From the NCBI GenBank assembly GCA_902474785.1, contig CABRXB010000021.1, positions 1 to 10,205 on the forward strand: a stretch of 10,205 nucleotides of DNA, given 5' to 3'. The notes under the pieces were generated by a model. The model saw only the letters and a list, made by a program, of their open reading frames with translations, did not search any database and was not told the DNA's origin. Positions 1-5,690 of this stretch are shown one piece after another. The stretch comes from an uncultured Eubacteriales bacterium. Its GTDB lineage: Bacteria > Bacillota > Clostridia > Oscillospirales > Feifaniaceae. The position numbers were made by a program, and so were the translations under genes. Positions within the stretch are counted from its first letter, which is position 1; the number at the start of each line of letters is the position of its first letter.

Positions 1-1
1 G

Positions 2-433
2 ATCTCGACGCCCGCCATTGTCGCGGCGCTGACGGCCTTCAACAACAGCGTGGTCTTTGCCGCGCCCTCTCCCTCGCAGCGCGGCGCGCTGGCCGCCTTG
101 CGCCACCGCGACGAGGTGGTGCCCGCCGTGGTCGAGGAATACCGCCGCCGCGTGACCTATGCAGCGCAGCGCATCAACGCCATGCCCGGCATGCGCGTGC
201 TCGAGCCGCAGGGGACGTTTTACCTCTTCCCCTGCGTCAAGCCCTCGGGCCTGACCTCGGCGCAGGCCACCGAACGTCTGGCCCAGGCTGGGGTTCTGGT
301 CGTGCCCGGCCCTGCCTATGGCGGGGAGGCTGGTGAAGGGTATCTGCGCATCTCCTGCACGGTGCCCATGGAGCAGCTCAAAGAGGCTTTCGACCGCATT
401 GAGGCCATCCCTGAGTTTGGCGGGCAGCGATAA
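2..433 (+). CDS. Class I/II PLP-dependent aminotransferase, C-terminal part (5' end outside window)
   Basis: The frame is open from the first bases of the window and ends at TAA 431-433, so only the last ~143 residues are present. A GTG at 50 lies mid-domain and is not a real start. The segment matches the small C-terminal domain of fold-type I aminotransferases: a helix with 'SPSQRGALAAL', the 'PQGTFYLFPCV' strand, 'GVLVVPGPAYGGEAGEGYLRISC' and a closing helix. The Arg in 'YLRIS' is at the position that binds the substrate carboxylate in this family. The PLP-binding lysine lies upstream, outside the window. The enzyme would be cytosolic and transfer amino groups between an amino acid and a 2-oxo acid. 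The substrate (aspartate, aromatic or other) cannot be told from this part. An intrinsic terminator follows ~90 bp downstream, so this is the last gene of its transcript. Confidence 0.9.
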   Translation: MSTPAIVAALTAFNNSVVFAAPSPSQRGALAALRHRDEVVPAVVEEYRRRVTYAAQRINAMPGMRVLEPQGTFYLFPCVKPSGLTSAQATERLAQAGVLVVPGPAYGGEAGEGYLRISCTVPMEQLKEAFDRIEAIPEFGGQR

Positions 434-525
434 CCGGTCTGTTTCGGAAGCGATCCCGCGGACGCGGTGAAAAAGAAAATAGCAGCACAGTCTTTCGACC
501 ATGCTGCCAACTGTTGTTTTTCAAG

Positions 526-557
526 GGGTGCAGCCACTGGCTGCACCCTTTTTGTTT
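526..557 (+). terminator. Rho-independent terminator after the aminotransferase
   Basis: GGGTGCAGCC (526-535) and GGCTGCACCC (539-548) form a perfect 10-bp stem with a 3-nt loop, followed by a T-rich run TTTTTGTTTT on the + strand. It lies 92 bp after the aminotransferase stop codon and is the obvious end of that transcript. The 434-525 stretch before it shows no gene. Confidence 0.92.
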
Positions 558-614
558 TGACGAGAGGCGGCGTCCCTGACCGGGAACCGCCGTTTTTTGG
601 GGCCTTGCGAAATC

Positions 615-1500
615 TTGGAAGCCGCTGTCCTTGATGGGCGGTCTGTCTTGAATGGGCCGGCTTCCCCTGGGCGGGCTGGTTTGCTTTGGATGGATGCTGC
701 CGCCTTGGATGAGCTCGGCGCCCTTGGATGAGCTGGCTTGCTTTGATAGAACTCGGTTGCCCTGAATGATTACCTGACCTGGGGGCGTCTTGCTCCTGGA
801 TTGGCATTGATGCCCTCTGATGGATGCTGCCCTTGGATGAACTGTCGCCCTTGACGGGTGCTGTCGCCTTTGATGGGCGTTGTCTGCCCTTGAATAGCCG
901 CCCGCCCTGAAAGGGCTTCCCTCGGAAGAGCGTGCCTACTTGAATGAACTGGCTTGCCTTGGAAAGCTCGCCTGCCTGAATGACTGGCTTGCCTTGGACG
1001 GGCCTCGCCATCATCGAACGGGCCGCCTGTCCCTGGGAGGGCATCGCCTCCCGTGGATTGGCATCGCTGCTCCTGATGGGCGCTGCCTTGGGGCGTTGTC
1101 TGCCCTTGAATAGCCGTCCGCCCTGAAAGGGCTTGCCTTGGAAGAGCATCGTCTTCCCTGAATGAACCGGCTTGCCTTGGACGGGTACCGCCCTCATCGA
1201 ACGGGCCCCTGTCCCCGGGAGGGCATCGCCTCCCGTGGATTGGCATCGCTGCTGCTGATGGGCGCTGCCTTGGGGCGTTGTCCGCCCTTGGATGGCCGCC
1301 CGCCCTGAAAGGGCTTCCCTCGGAAGAGCCCGCCTACCTGAATGAACTGGCTACCTTGGACGGGCCTCGCCTCATCGAACGGGCCGCCTGTCCCCGGGAA
1401 GGCACCGCCTTCTTTGAATAGGCTCACCGCCCCTGATGGGCGCTGCCGGCCTTGGGGTGTTGTCTGCCCTTGATGGCCCCGCCCTTAGTGGGCATCTCGC
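615..1500. repeat. Tandem repeat array: ~19-bp degenerate units in a 182-bp higher-order period
   Basis: The stretch is built from variants of a roughly 18-20 bp motif close to TGCCCTTGGATGGGCTGG on the + strand. Examples are GCCTTGGATGAGCTCGG and GCCCTTGGATGAGCTGG in adjacent copies near 705-740. From 875 on there is a higher-order unit marked by GGGCGTTGTC-type sequences at 875, 1091, 1273 and 1455. The spacings are 216, 182 and 182 bp; the first copy carries an extra ~34-bp internal duplication. Marker segments such as GCCCTGAAAGGGCTT recur in each copy. Many units are small inverted repeats, for example GCCCT-GAA-AGGGC, so a transcript would be a chain of short GC hairpins. There are no unique spacers, so it is not CRISPR. 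The array lies downstream of ribU on the minus strand and after the aminotransferase terminator on the plus strand. Its function is unknown. Confidence 0.9.
875..1500. repeat. Higher-order copies A-D of the 182-bp repeat
   Basis: Copy A runs 875-1090 (216 bp, with the internal insertion), copy B 1091-1272 (182 bp), copy C 1273-1454 (182 bp), and a degraded copy D 1455 to about 1500. A and B are the most alike. The run from the middle of A into the start of B is nearly identical to the run from the middle of B into the start of C, including GGATTGGCATCGCTGCT. This suggests unequal crossing-over or slippage duplication. The 182-bp period is not a multiple of three, so matching segments of successive copies fall in different reading frames. 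This argues against a protein repeat. Confidence 0.88.
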
Positions 1501-1533
1501 CTTCGGCGCGCTGGCCTCTGCTTTTCAGACGTT

Positions 1534-2193
1534 TTAAATGACCTTCTTCATCACCAGCACCAGCAGAATGCAGGTGATCAACACCAAAAGGGAGACCAGC
1601 ATCACGCCTATGGTCACGCGGCGGCTCTCCTGCGCATGCACCTGGCCTTCCGGCACAAGCCCCGACGCGCGCAGCGCCGACACCACCGGCTTGTAGATGA
1701 GCATGGTAAAGGCTGCGTTGAGCCCGCCCTTGAGCAGATTGAAGGGCAAAAAGACGGGGAGCAGCAGGTCGACCACCGCCTCACGGGGATACCCCATGTA
1801 GATGGGTGTCAGGAAATAGTTCCAAAGCAGCATCACGCCGGTCATGACCAGAACACCTGTCACAAGGCCGATCACGGCGCCGCGCAGAGTGCGGTTTTTG
1901 CTGTAGATATAGGCGGCGGTGCAGGCGAAGGCGGCCGAGGAGATCAGGTTCATCACACAGCCGATGTAGCTGGTATCGCTGATGGGCAGCTCGATCACGG
2001 CGACCACCGCCGAGATGACAAAGGCCGACACAGGGCCGTACAGGAACCCGCCGATGGCGATGAAGATGTCCTTGGGGTCGTACTTGAGAAACAGCGTCAC
2101 CGGGATGCGCCCCACCAGCATCATGAGGTAGGCCAGCGCGCACAGCATGGCCATGGAAGTGAGTTTTTTGGTTCTTTGCCTGGATTCAGTCAT
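1534..2193 (-). CDS. ribU: Riboflavin ECF transporter S component RibU
   Basis: The 219-residue protein is a substrate-binding S component of an energy-coupling factor (ECF) importer. It sits in the membrane, captures riboflavin and works with a shared EcfA/A'/T module encoded elsewhere. The family signature 'LKYDPKDIFIAIGGFLYGP' (residues 36-54) and 'FNLLKGGLNAAFTMLIYK' (about 151-168) are typical of RibU. Hydrophobic segments cover roughly residues 12-32, 43-68, 77-97, 105-125, 140-172 and 193-215; the last one and a short basic tail make it slightly longer than many RibU proteins. The start ATG (2193) follows a purine-rich AGGAAAGGAAG site. The FMN riboswitch directly upstream fixes the substrate class. 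It has its own promoter (2457-2485). No clear intrinsic terminator follows the stop, and the next ~900 bp are the tandem repeat array. Confidence 0.93.
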   Translation of the reverse strand: MTESRQRTKKLTSMAMLCALAYLMMLVGRIPVTLFLKYDPKDIFIAIGGFLYGPVSAFVISAVVAVIELPISDTSYIGCVMNLISSAAFACTAAYIYSKNRTLRGAVIGLVTGVLVMTGVMLLWNYFLTPIYMGYPREAVVDLLLPVFLPFNLLKGGLNAAFTMLIYKPVVSALRASGLVPEGQVHAQESRRVTIGVMLVSLLVLITCILLVLVMKKVI

Positions 2194-2222
2194 ACAAGAG
2201 GACTTCCTTTCCTAAAAAAATA

Positions 2223-2254
2223 CACCTGCCAAAAGCGTATGCCTTTGGCAGGTG
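2223..2254 (-). terminator. Intrinsic terminator of the FMN riboswitch expression platform
   Basis: On the minus strand CACCTGCCAAA (2254-2244) pairs with TTTGGCAGGTG (2233-2223) in an 11-bp stem with a 10-nt loop. TA and seven T residues (2220-2214) follow, just before the ribU ribosome binding site. The left arm and loop contain CCAAAGGCAT (2248-2239), fully complementary to ATGCCTTTGG (2443-2434) at the 5' side of the aptamer. The terminator and that antiterminator pairing cannot form together. Confidence 0.9.
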
Positions 2255-2283
2255 CGTGTCTGTGAAAATCATGCGAAAACAGC

Positions 2284-2309
2284 GCGTTTTTGCCGCGCGG
2301 CAAAAACGC
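2284..2309 (-). other. 13-bp perfect inverted repeat between aptamer and terminator
   Basis: GCGTTTTTGCCGC is followed at once by its exact reverse complement, giving a 26-bp palindrome in the ribU leader. It has no clean T-run after it on the minus strand (TGTTTTCG follows a few bases later), so it is at best a weak terminator. It may be a pausing or insulating hairpin of the expression platform, or a binding site in DNA. Confidence 0.6.
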
Positions 2310-2319
2310 CATGCTCCAC

Positions 2320-2443
2320 ATGCCTTTTCCCATCCAGACTCTACTGTCGGTTCCGGAATTGCACCGGATCCTGCGCCCTTTTTACAAAGGCCGCTCGCGG
2401 ACTGTCACCGCCGGTCGGGACTTTCACCCGGCCCCAAAGGCAT
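2320..2443 (-). ncRNA. FMN riboswitch (RFN element) upstream of ribU
   Basis: The minus strand carries the conserved RFN core: GGGTGAAAGTCCCGACC, then CGGCGGTGACAGTCC, a variable arm, GGATCCGGTGCAATTCCGG, ACCGACAGT and AGTCTGGATGGG. The closing stem P1 pairs ATGCCTTT (2443-2436) with AAAGGCAT (2327-2320). FMN-bound aptamer keeps P1 closed and leaves the downstream terminator (2223-2254) free to form, turning ribU off. Without FMN the 5' arm of P1 can instead pair over 10 nt with 2239-2248 and break the terminator. The aptamer begins only 17 nt after the MATE stop codon. Confidence 0.97.
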
Positions 2444-2456
2444 TCTTTTCGACCCT

Positions 2457-2485
2457 ATTTTAACGCGCCGCAGCCTCGTTGTCAA
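2457..2485 (-). promoter_or_regulatory. Sigma-A type promoter for the riboswitch-ribU transcript
   Basis: TTGACA (2485-2480), a 17-bp spacer and TAAAAT (2462-2457) on the minus strand form a near-consensus promoter. Transcription would start near 2450, a few bases before the P1 stem of the FMN aptamer. The promoter lies within the last codons of the MATE gene, and its -10 box contains the MATE stop codon TAA (2462-2460). Confidence 0.85.
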
Positions 2486-3845
2486 GCAGCAGCGGATCAA
2501 TATAATTTTTGAAGAGATGGCGCGCCATCACAATGCTCACGCCCGTAGAGACAACATTGGAGATGGGGAAGGCATACCAGACATAGTCAATGCCCAAAAA
2601 GGAGAGCGCCCACGCGCAGGGCAGCACGATGACAATCTGGCGCAAAAGCGAGATGTAAAGGCTGTAAGTGCCCTTGCCCACCGCCTGAAACACCGTGGAC
2701 AAGATGATGCCCACCGCAGCCAGGCAAAAGCACAAGCTGATGCTTCGAAGCGCCGGTACGCCGATCTCCATGAGCTCGGGCGTCGGCGAGAAGATGCCAA
2801 GAAGCTGCCTTGGAAAGACCCAGAACAAAACGGTGCCCACCGCCATGATCGACACGCCGATGAGCAGCCCGTAGCGCAGCGTCTGCATCATGCGGTCGCG
2901 GTTTTTCGCGCCGAAGTTGTAGCCCGTGAGTGGCAGCACGCCGTGGGTGAGGCCAAAGAGCGGCATGAAAAGAAAGTTCTCAAGCTTGTTGTAGGTGCCA
3001 ATGACCCACACTGCGCCGTCCGACAGGCCCATGAGAATGCGGTTGAAGCCCATGGCCGTGATGCTGCCGATCGACTGCATCAAAATGGAGGGCAGGCCCA
3101 CGGCGTAGATGTCCTTGACAACGCGGCCGTTCCAGCGAAACTTTCGAAAGGAGACGGTCACGGCATTTTTCCCTTTCAAGAGCAGGAAAAGTCCCACGAC
3201 CGCCGCCAGCGTCTGTCCGATGACCGTGGCCACCGCCGCGCCCTTCACTCCCATTTCGGGGGCGCCCAGCAGTCCGAAAATCAGGATGGGGTCCAAGATG
3301 ATGTTGGTGATGGCGCCGATGAGCTGCAACGTCATGGAGGTCACCATGTTGCCGGTGGCCTGAAAGGTTTTTTCCACACTGATCTCCACAAAAAGGCCGA
3401 TGGAGAAGATCGTTACAATCGAAAGATAGTCGACGCCGTAGTTGAAAATGCGCTCGGAGGGGGAAAACAGATGGAAAAACGCCTTTGTACACAGCAGGCC
3501 AAAGAGCGCGCAGGCCGCCCACGAGAGCAGCGACAGCACAAGCCCATGTGTGGCCGCGGCGTCGGCGTCCTCCTGGTTTTTCTGCCCCAGGCGGCGTGAG
3601 ATCATCGAGCTGACGCCCACACAGGTGCCCACCGAAAGCGAGATCATCAAAATCTGCACGGGGGAGGCCAGCGAGACCGCCGTCATCGCGTCGGGGTGGA
3701 TGCGCGCGACATAGATGCCGTCGACAATGTTGTAGAGCGCCTGAACCAGCATGGAGGCCATGCTGGGCAGCGCCATGGCGAGCAACAGGCCGAAAATCGG
3801 CTTGACGCCCATCTTGTTTTCCACGGTCCCAGTGGAATTGCTCAT
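2460..3845 (-). CDS. MATE family efflux transporter (MepA-like)
   Basis: The 461-residue protein is a 12-helix Na+ or H+ driven multidrug/toxin exporter of the MATE family. The N-terminal 'ALPSMASMLVQALYNIVDG' with 'YVARI' after it is the classic first-helix signature. The two halves repeat the pattern, with 'MPLFGLTHGVLPLTGYNFGA' in the second half, and the length is usual for the family. The start at 3845 is chosen because AGGAGG lies 8 nt upstream. A start 129 bp further up (3974) would add 43 polar residues and has no ribosome binding site. The gene has its own promoter (4101-4129) and a ~250-nt structured leader, which suggests ligand-controlled expression. No terminator lies between it and the FMN riboswitch, so its mRNA should run into the riboswitch terminator and sometimes into ribU. 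The exported compound is unknown; guanidine-like or small cationic compounds fit if the leader identification holds. Confidence 0.92.
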   Translation of the reverse strand: MSNSTGTVENKMGVKPIFGLLLAMALPSMASMLVQALYNIVDGIYVARIHPDAMTAVSLASPVQILMISLSVGTCVGVSSMISRRLGQKNQEDADAAATHGLVLSLLSWAACALFGLLCTKAFFHLFSPSERIFNYGVDYLSIVTIFSIGLFVEISVEKTFQATGNMVTSMTLQLIGAITNIILDPILIFGLLGAPEMGVKGAAVATVIGQTLAAVVGLFLLLKGKNAVTVSFRKFRWNGRVVKDIYAVGLPSILMQSIGSITAMGFNRILMGLSDGAVWVIGTYNKLENFLFMPLFGLTHGVLPLTGYNFGAKNRDRMMQTLRYGLLIGVSIMAVGTVLFWVFPRQLLGIFSPTPELMEIGVPALRSISLCFCLAAVGIILSTVFQAVGKGTYSLYISLLRQIVIVLPCAWALSFLGIDYVWYAFPISNVVSTGVSIVMARHLFKNYIDPLLLDNEAAAR

Positions 3846-3958
3846 AAAATGCACCTCCTGAAACTGAATGTCCAAAGCGACAGCGCCGACGGTTCGTTCC
3901 CTGCCGGCAATATGCCCGCCGGCCGCCTTGTCCGCCGCAGGCCGGATCTTCTTTGCCG

Positions 3959-3979
3959 CTTTTTTGACATACAAAAAAG
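3959..3979 (-). other. A/T-rich hairpin in the MATE leader
   Basis: CTTTTTTG (3959-3966) and CAAAAAAG (3972-3979) form an 8-bp stem with a 5-nt loop. On the minus strand the T-run lies directly after GGCGTTC. It could serve as the U-tract of a leader terminator whose GC arm I could not define with confidence. Confidence 0.45.
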
Positions 3980-4003
3980 AACGCCTTGCCGACCGCAGTT
4001 TTG

Positions 4004-4092
4004 ATACGCAAAAGCCGGCTCAAATTGCCGGTAGTTTCATAGCGTATACCCCGGAGCAAGTGTTCTTCGAATTGGTGGGAGGTCTACTCCCG
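4004..4092 (-). ncRNA. Structured leader of the MATE gene, candidate guanidine-IV (mepA motif) riboswitch
   Basis: On the minus strand the transcript begins near 4093. It first makes a hairpin GGGA/TCCC with loop GTAGACC (4077-4091). Next come the paired arms ATACGC (4047-4042) and GCGTAT (4009-4004), which enclose CTATGAAACTACC and the hairpin CCGGC-AATTTGA-GCCGG (4031-4015). The loop GTAG (4087-4084) is complementary to CTAC (4034-4031), allowing a pseudoknot. CTAC shares a base with the following CCGGC stem, which is followed by CTTTT and so looks like a weak terminator. Guanidine-IV riboswitches are known upstream of MepA-type MATE genes in Clostridia and act as ON switches by preventing termination; the gene context and layout fit. 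The family assignment is from context and remembered architecture, not an alignment. Confidence 0.5.
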
Positions 4093-4100
4093 TGATGGTT

Positions 4101-4129
4101 ATTGTAACACCCTTAAAATTTTTTGTCAA
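4101..4129 (-). promoter_or_regulatory. Sigma-A type promoter for the MATE gene
   Basis: TTGACA (4129-4124), a 17-bp spacer and TACAAT (4106-4101) on the minus strand closely match consensus. The spacer is A/T-rich (AAAAATTTTAA) in an otherwise GC-rich region. The predicted start near 4093-4096 leaves a leader of about 250 nt before the MATE ATG. Confidence 0.88.
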
Positions 4130-4141
4130 CCATAAATCACC

Positions 4142-5250
4142 GTCATCTTTCACGGAAATTTTCTGCGCTGCGCCCTCCCTTTTTGTCAGAGCCGCTGTAA
4201 GGGCTGCAAGGGCCCTTTGCATCGTTTGCCAAAGCTGCAGAAAACCCCGCGCACGGCGGCGTATGCGTAAGGCCCACTATTGGGCTTCGGCTTGCCGCGC
4301 CCCGCCTGCCGGCCGCGTCTTGAGGCGCGGCGAGCCCGCCCCATAAAAAGCCCGGAGAGGAAGAAACGCCTGCGCCTTTGAAAAAGGCGCTTGGATTGAC
4401 TGCATAAAAAGGGCGGGTAAGCGCCGGTCGGCGCGGCAGGCGGGGCGGCGCAGGCTGCGGCTGTGGTCGCGACACGGGGGATCGGGGCAGCAATCCGCCG
4501 CGGGACAGCCGCACGCCGCATGCGGTACAAGACGACAAGGGGCATACCAGATCGGTAGCCCTCGGCGGAGAGAGAGTGCAGCACAACAGGTCAAAGACGA
4601 GGCCCAGGACAGCGGCGGCCGCTTTTTAGCAGGCAAATTTGCAGCGTTTTAACCCGGAGAGGCAGGTCCGCCCCCGGATAAGCGCGCACGGTGAAGATGG
4701 ATGCGGCCGCTTTCCCTGACGCGCAAGCCGGGCTTTTCCCCGCACGCAACTGCGGGCGCGCTCCTGTAGACAACACGCTGCGGGTTGCCGCATCTGCGGG
4801 AAACCGCCGGCCCCGACATGGCGCGCACGGCGGGATTTGCGGCGTTTTCCCCCGCCGCATTTAAGCCGGAACGGGCGGCCGACCGCGCTGATCCAAGCCA
4901 CGCAATCTCCGCGCAAAGCCGACCATCAGCCTTGCTCCCGCGGGTGTCGGCTCCCTCAAAACAGGCTGCTCCACAAAAGAGTGCGTTGCAGGCCCTCTTA
5001 CCCGTTGCGGTGTTTTCACGTCAGGACGAAACACGACGGCTTGATGTGCGGGCTTGCGCCGCATCAAGCCCGGCTCAAACCATTGCGTATGCTTTGGGAA
5101 ACCGCGTGAAAGCGCAGCGGTTTCCGACCGGAAGGCCGGCTCAACCCGGCTTTGCCTGCACCAAGGCGAGCTTTCCTCCGATTGCAAACAAGCCTGCCTG
5201 CCGACGCCGTGCGGGTCGGGCCATGTGGCCCAAAACATCGTCCTTTGCCT
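4142..5250. other. Gene-free stretch of about 1.1 kb with scattered hairpins
   Basis: The open frames here on both strands are rich in Arg, Ala, Pro and Cys. None shows a family motif or a credible ribosome binding site, so I call no gene. Inverted repeats seen are AAGGGC/GCCCTT (4199-4217), GCGCCTTT-GAA-AAAGGCGC (4372-4390), GGCTTGA..TCAAGCC with inner TGCGG/CCGCA (5038-5070), GGAAACCGC/GCGGTTTCC (5097-5125) and GCCGG/CCGGC (about 5135-5151). None has a good T-run. The sequence CCCGGAGAGG occurs twice, near 4351 and 4652. The stretch separates the divergent MATE and padR promoters and could hold a structured RNA or decayed genes. Confidence 0.6.
5038..5151. other. Cluster of three stem-loops in the intergenic region
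   Basis: Three inverted repeats follow each other in 115 bp. The first is GGCTTGA/TCAAGCC continued after a 2-nt bulge by TGCGG/CCGCA with a 7-nt loop (5038-5070). The second is GGAAACCGC/GCGGTTTCC with an 11-nt loop (5097-5125). The third is a GCCGG/CCGGC hairpin (about 5135-5151). GGCTCAA occurs beside the first and in the third. The grouping is more than expected by eye and could mark a structured RNA, but no promoter or known RNA family was recognised. Confidence 0.4.
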
Positions 5251-5266
5251 GTTGACACATCCCCTC

Positions 5267-5295
5267 TTGACAGCGGGACTGCGCCATGCTACTAT
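5267..5295 (+). promoter_or_regulatory. Sigma-A type promoter for padR-DUF2812
   Basis: TTGACA (5267-5272), a 17-bp spacer and TACTAT (5290-5295) form a strong promoter on the + strand. A second TTGACA lies 15 bp upstream (5252-5257) but has no matching -10 box. The start point would be near 5302, giving an ~80-nt leader before padR. Confidence 0.85.
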
Positions 5296-5299
5296 TATG

Positions 5300-5317
5300 T
5301 CACGCGATATATCGTGA
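5300..5317. promoter_or_regulatory. Palindromic operator candidate for the PadR repressor
   Basis: CGATATATCG (5305-5314) is a perfect 10-bp palindrome, flanked by TCACG and TGA that extend the symmetry imperfectly. It begins 5 bp after the -10 box and covers the predicted transcription start. That placement suits autorepression by the PadR protein encoded just downstream, and PadR regulators commonly bind AT-rich palindromes at their own promoters. Confidence 0.6.
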
Positions 5318-5381
5318 TGCATAATATTGAGGTGGACTTTTCCGGCTCGTCGTTGCCGCCCACGCAGAGAGGAGGGCTTTC

Positions 5382-5690
5382 ATGCCACAGGCGCAACCCA
5401 TGACCGAGGCGATGTATTACATTCTTCTCAGTCTGTTGAAGCCCGGCCACGGCTACGGCATGATCGCCCGCATTCGAGAGCTGTCAGGCGGGCGCATTGA
5501 AATGGGGCCCGGCACGCTGTACGGCGTTTTGACCCGTATGAAGAAAGAGGGCCTGATCGTGCTGACGTCTCAGGACGAGCGGCGCAAGACCTATGCCATC
5601 ACGCAGGCGGGCCATGACGCCCTGCGCGCCGAATACCGGCGTCTGAAGCACATGGTGGAGGACGGAAGCACACTGGAGGAGCTGCAATGA
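5382..5690 (+). CDS. PadR-family transcriptional regulator
   Basis: This 102-residue protein is a small dimeric winged-helix DNA-binding repressor. The N-terminal helix 'MTEAMYYILLSLLKPGHGYG', the recognition helix region 'GPGTLYGVLTRMKKEGLI' (about residues 42-59) and the wing 'DERRKTYAITQAG' (65-77) are typical of PadR domains. The short C-terminal helix 'EYRRLKHMVED' belongs to subfamily-2 type PadR proteins. AGGAGG lies 6 nt before the ATG at 5382; a second ATG at 5400 has no ribosome binding site. The stop codon overlaps the start of the DUF2812 gene (ATGA at 5687-5690), so the two are translationally coupled. The usual role is to repress this operon and release it on a cell-envelope or drug signal; the signal is not known here. 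Confidence 0.95.
   Translation: MPQAQPMTEAMYYILLSLLKPGHGYGMIARIRELSGGRIEMGPGTLYGVLTRMKKEGLIVLTSQDERRKTYAITQAGHDALRAEYRRLKHMVEDGSTLEELQ

Noticed and set aside
316..1197. 293-residue minus-strand open frame rich in 'QGKPFQGGRLFKGRQ' repeats, and related frames at 770-1246 and 1194-1427
   Set aside because: It lies in the tandem repeat array and runs into the aminotransferase gene. The same repeat words appear in different frames because the 182-bp period is not divisible by three, and there is no ribosome binding site or known domain.
615..1500. CRISPR array
   Set aside because: The repeats are degenerate and contiguous, with no unique spacers of even length and no cas genes nearby.
2256..3599. 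447-residue plus-strand open frame
   Set aside because: It is antisense to the MATE gene and the FMN riboswitch, is rich in His, Arg, Gln and Asp as expected of a shadow frame, and has no family motif.
3846..3974. Upstream start adding 43 residues to the MATE protein
   Set aside because: It has no ribosome binding site, lies in the structured leader, and adds a polar stretch not found in MATE proteins; the start at 3845 has AGGAGG.
4004..4092. THF or manganese (yybP-ykoY) riboswitch for the MATE leader, suggested by GGGAGTAG
   Set aside because: The other conserved parts of those aptamers are missing, and a MATE gene is not their usual target.
4143..4586. Minus-strand open frames of 119-147 residues at 4143-4636
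   Set aside because: Three frames are open over the same DNA with Arg/Ala/Pro/Cys-rich composition, no motifs and no ribosome binding sites, as expected from GC-rich intergenic DNA.
4611..4628. Terminator at AGCGGCGGCCGCTTTTTAG
   Set aside because: The palindrome leaves only about a 4-bp usable stem, and no gene ends nearby on the + strand.
4785..5322. Plus-strand 156-residue (4785-5255) and minus-strand 153-residue (4861-5322) open frames
   Set aside because: No recognisable domain or ribosome binding site, they overlap each other in opposite directions, and the minus one starts within the padR promoter and operator region.
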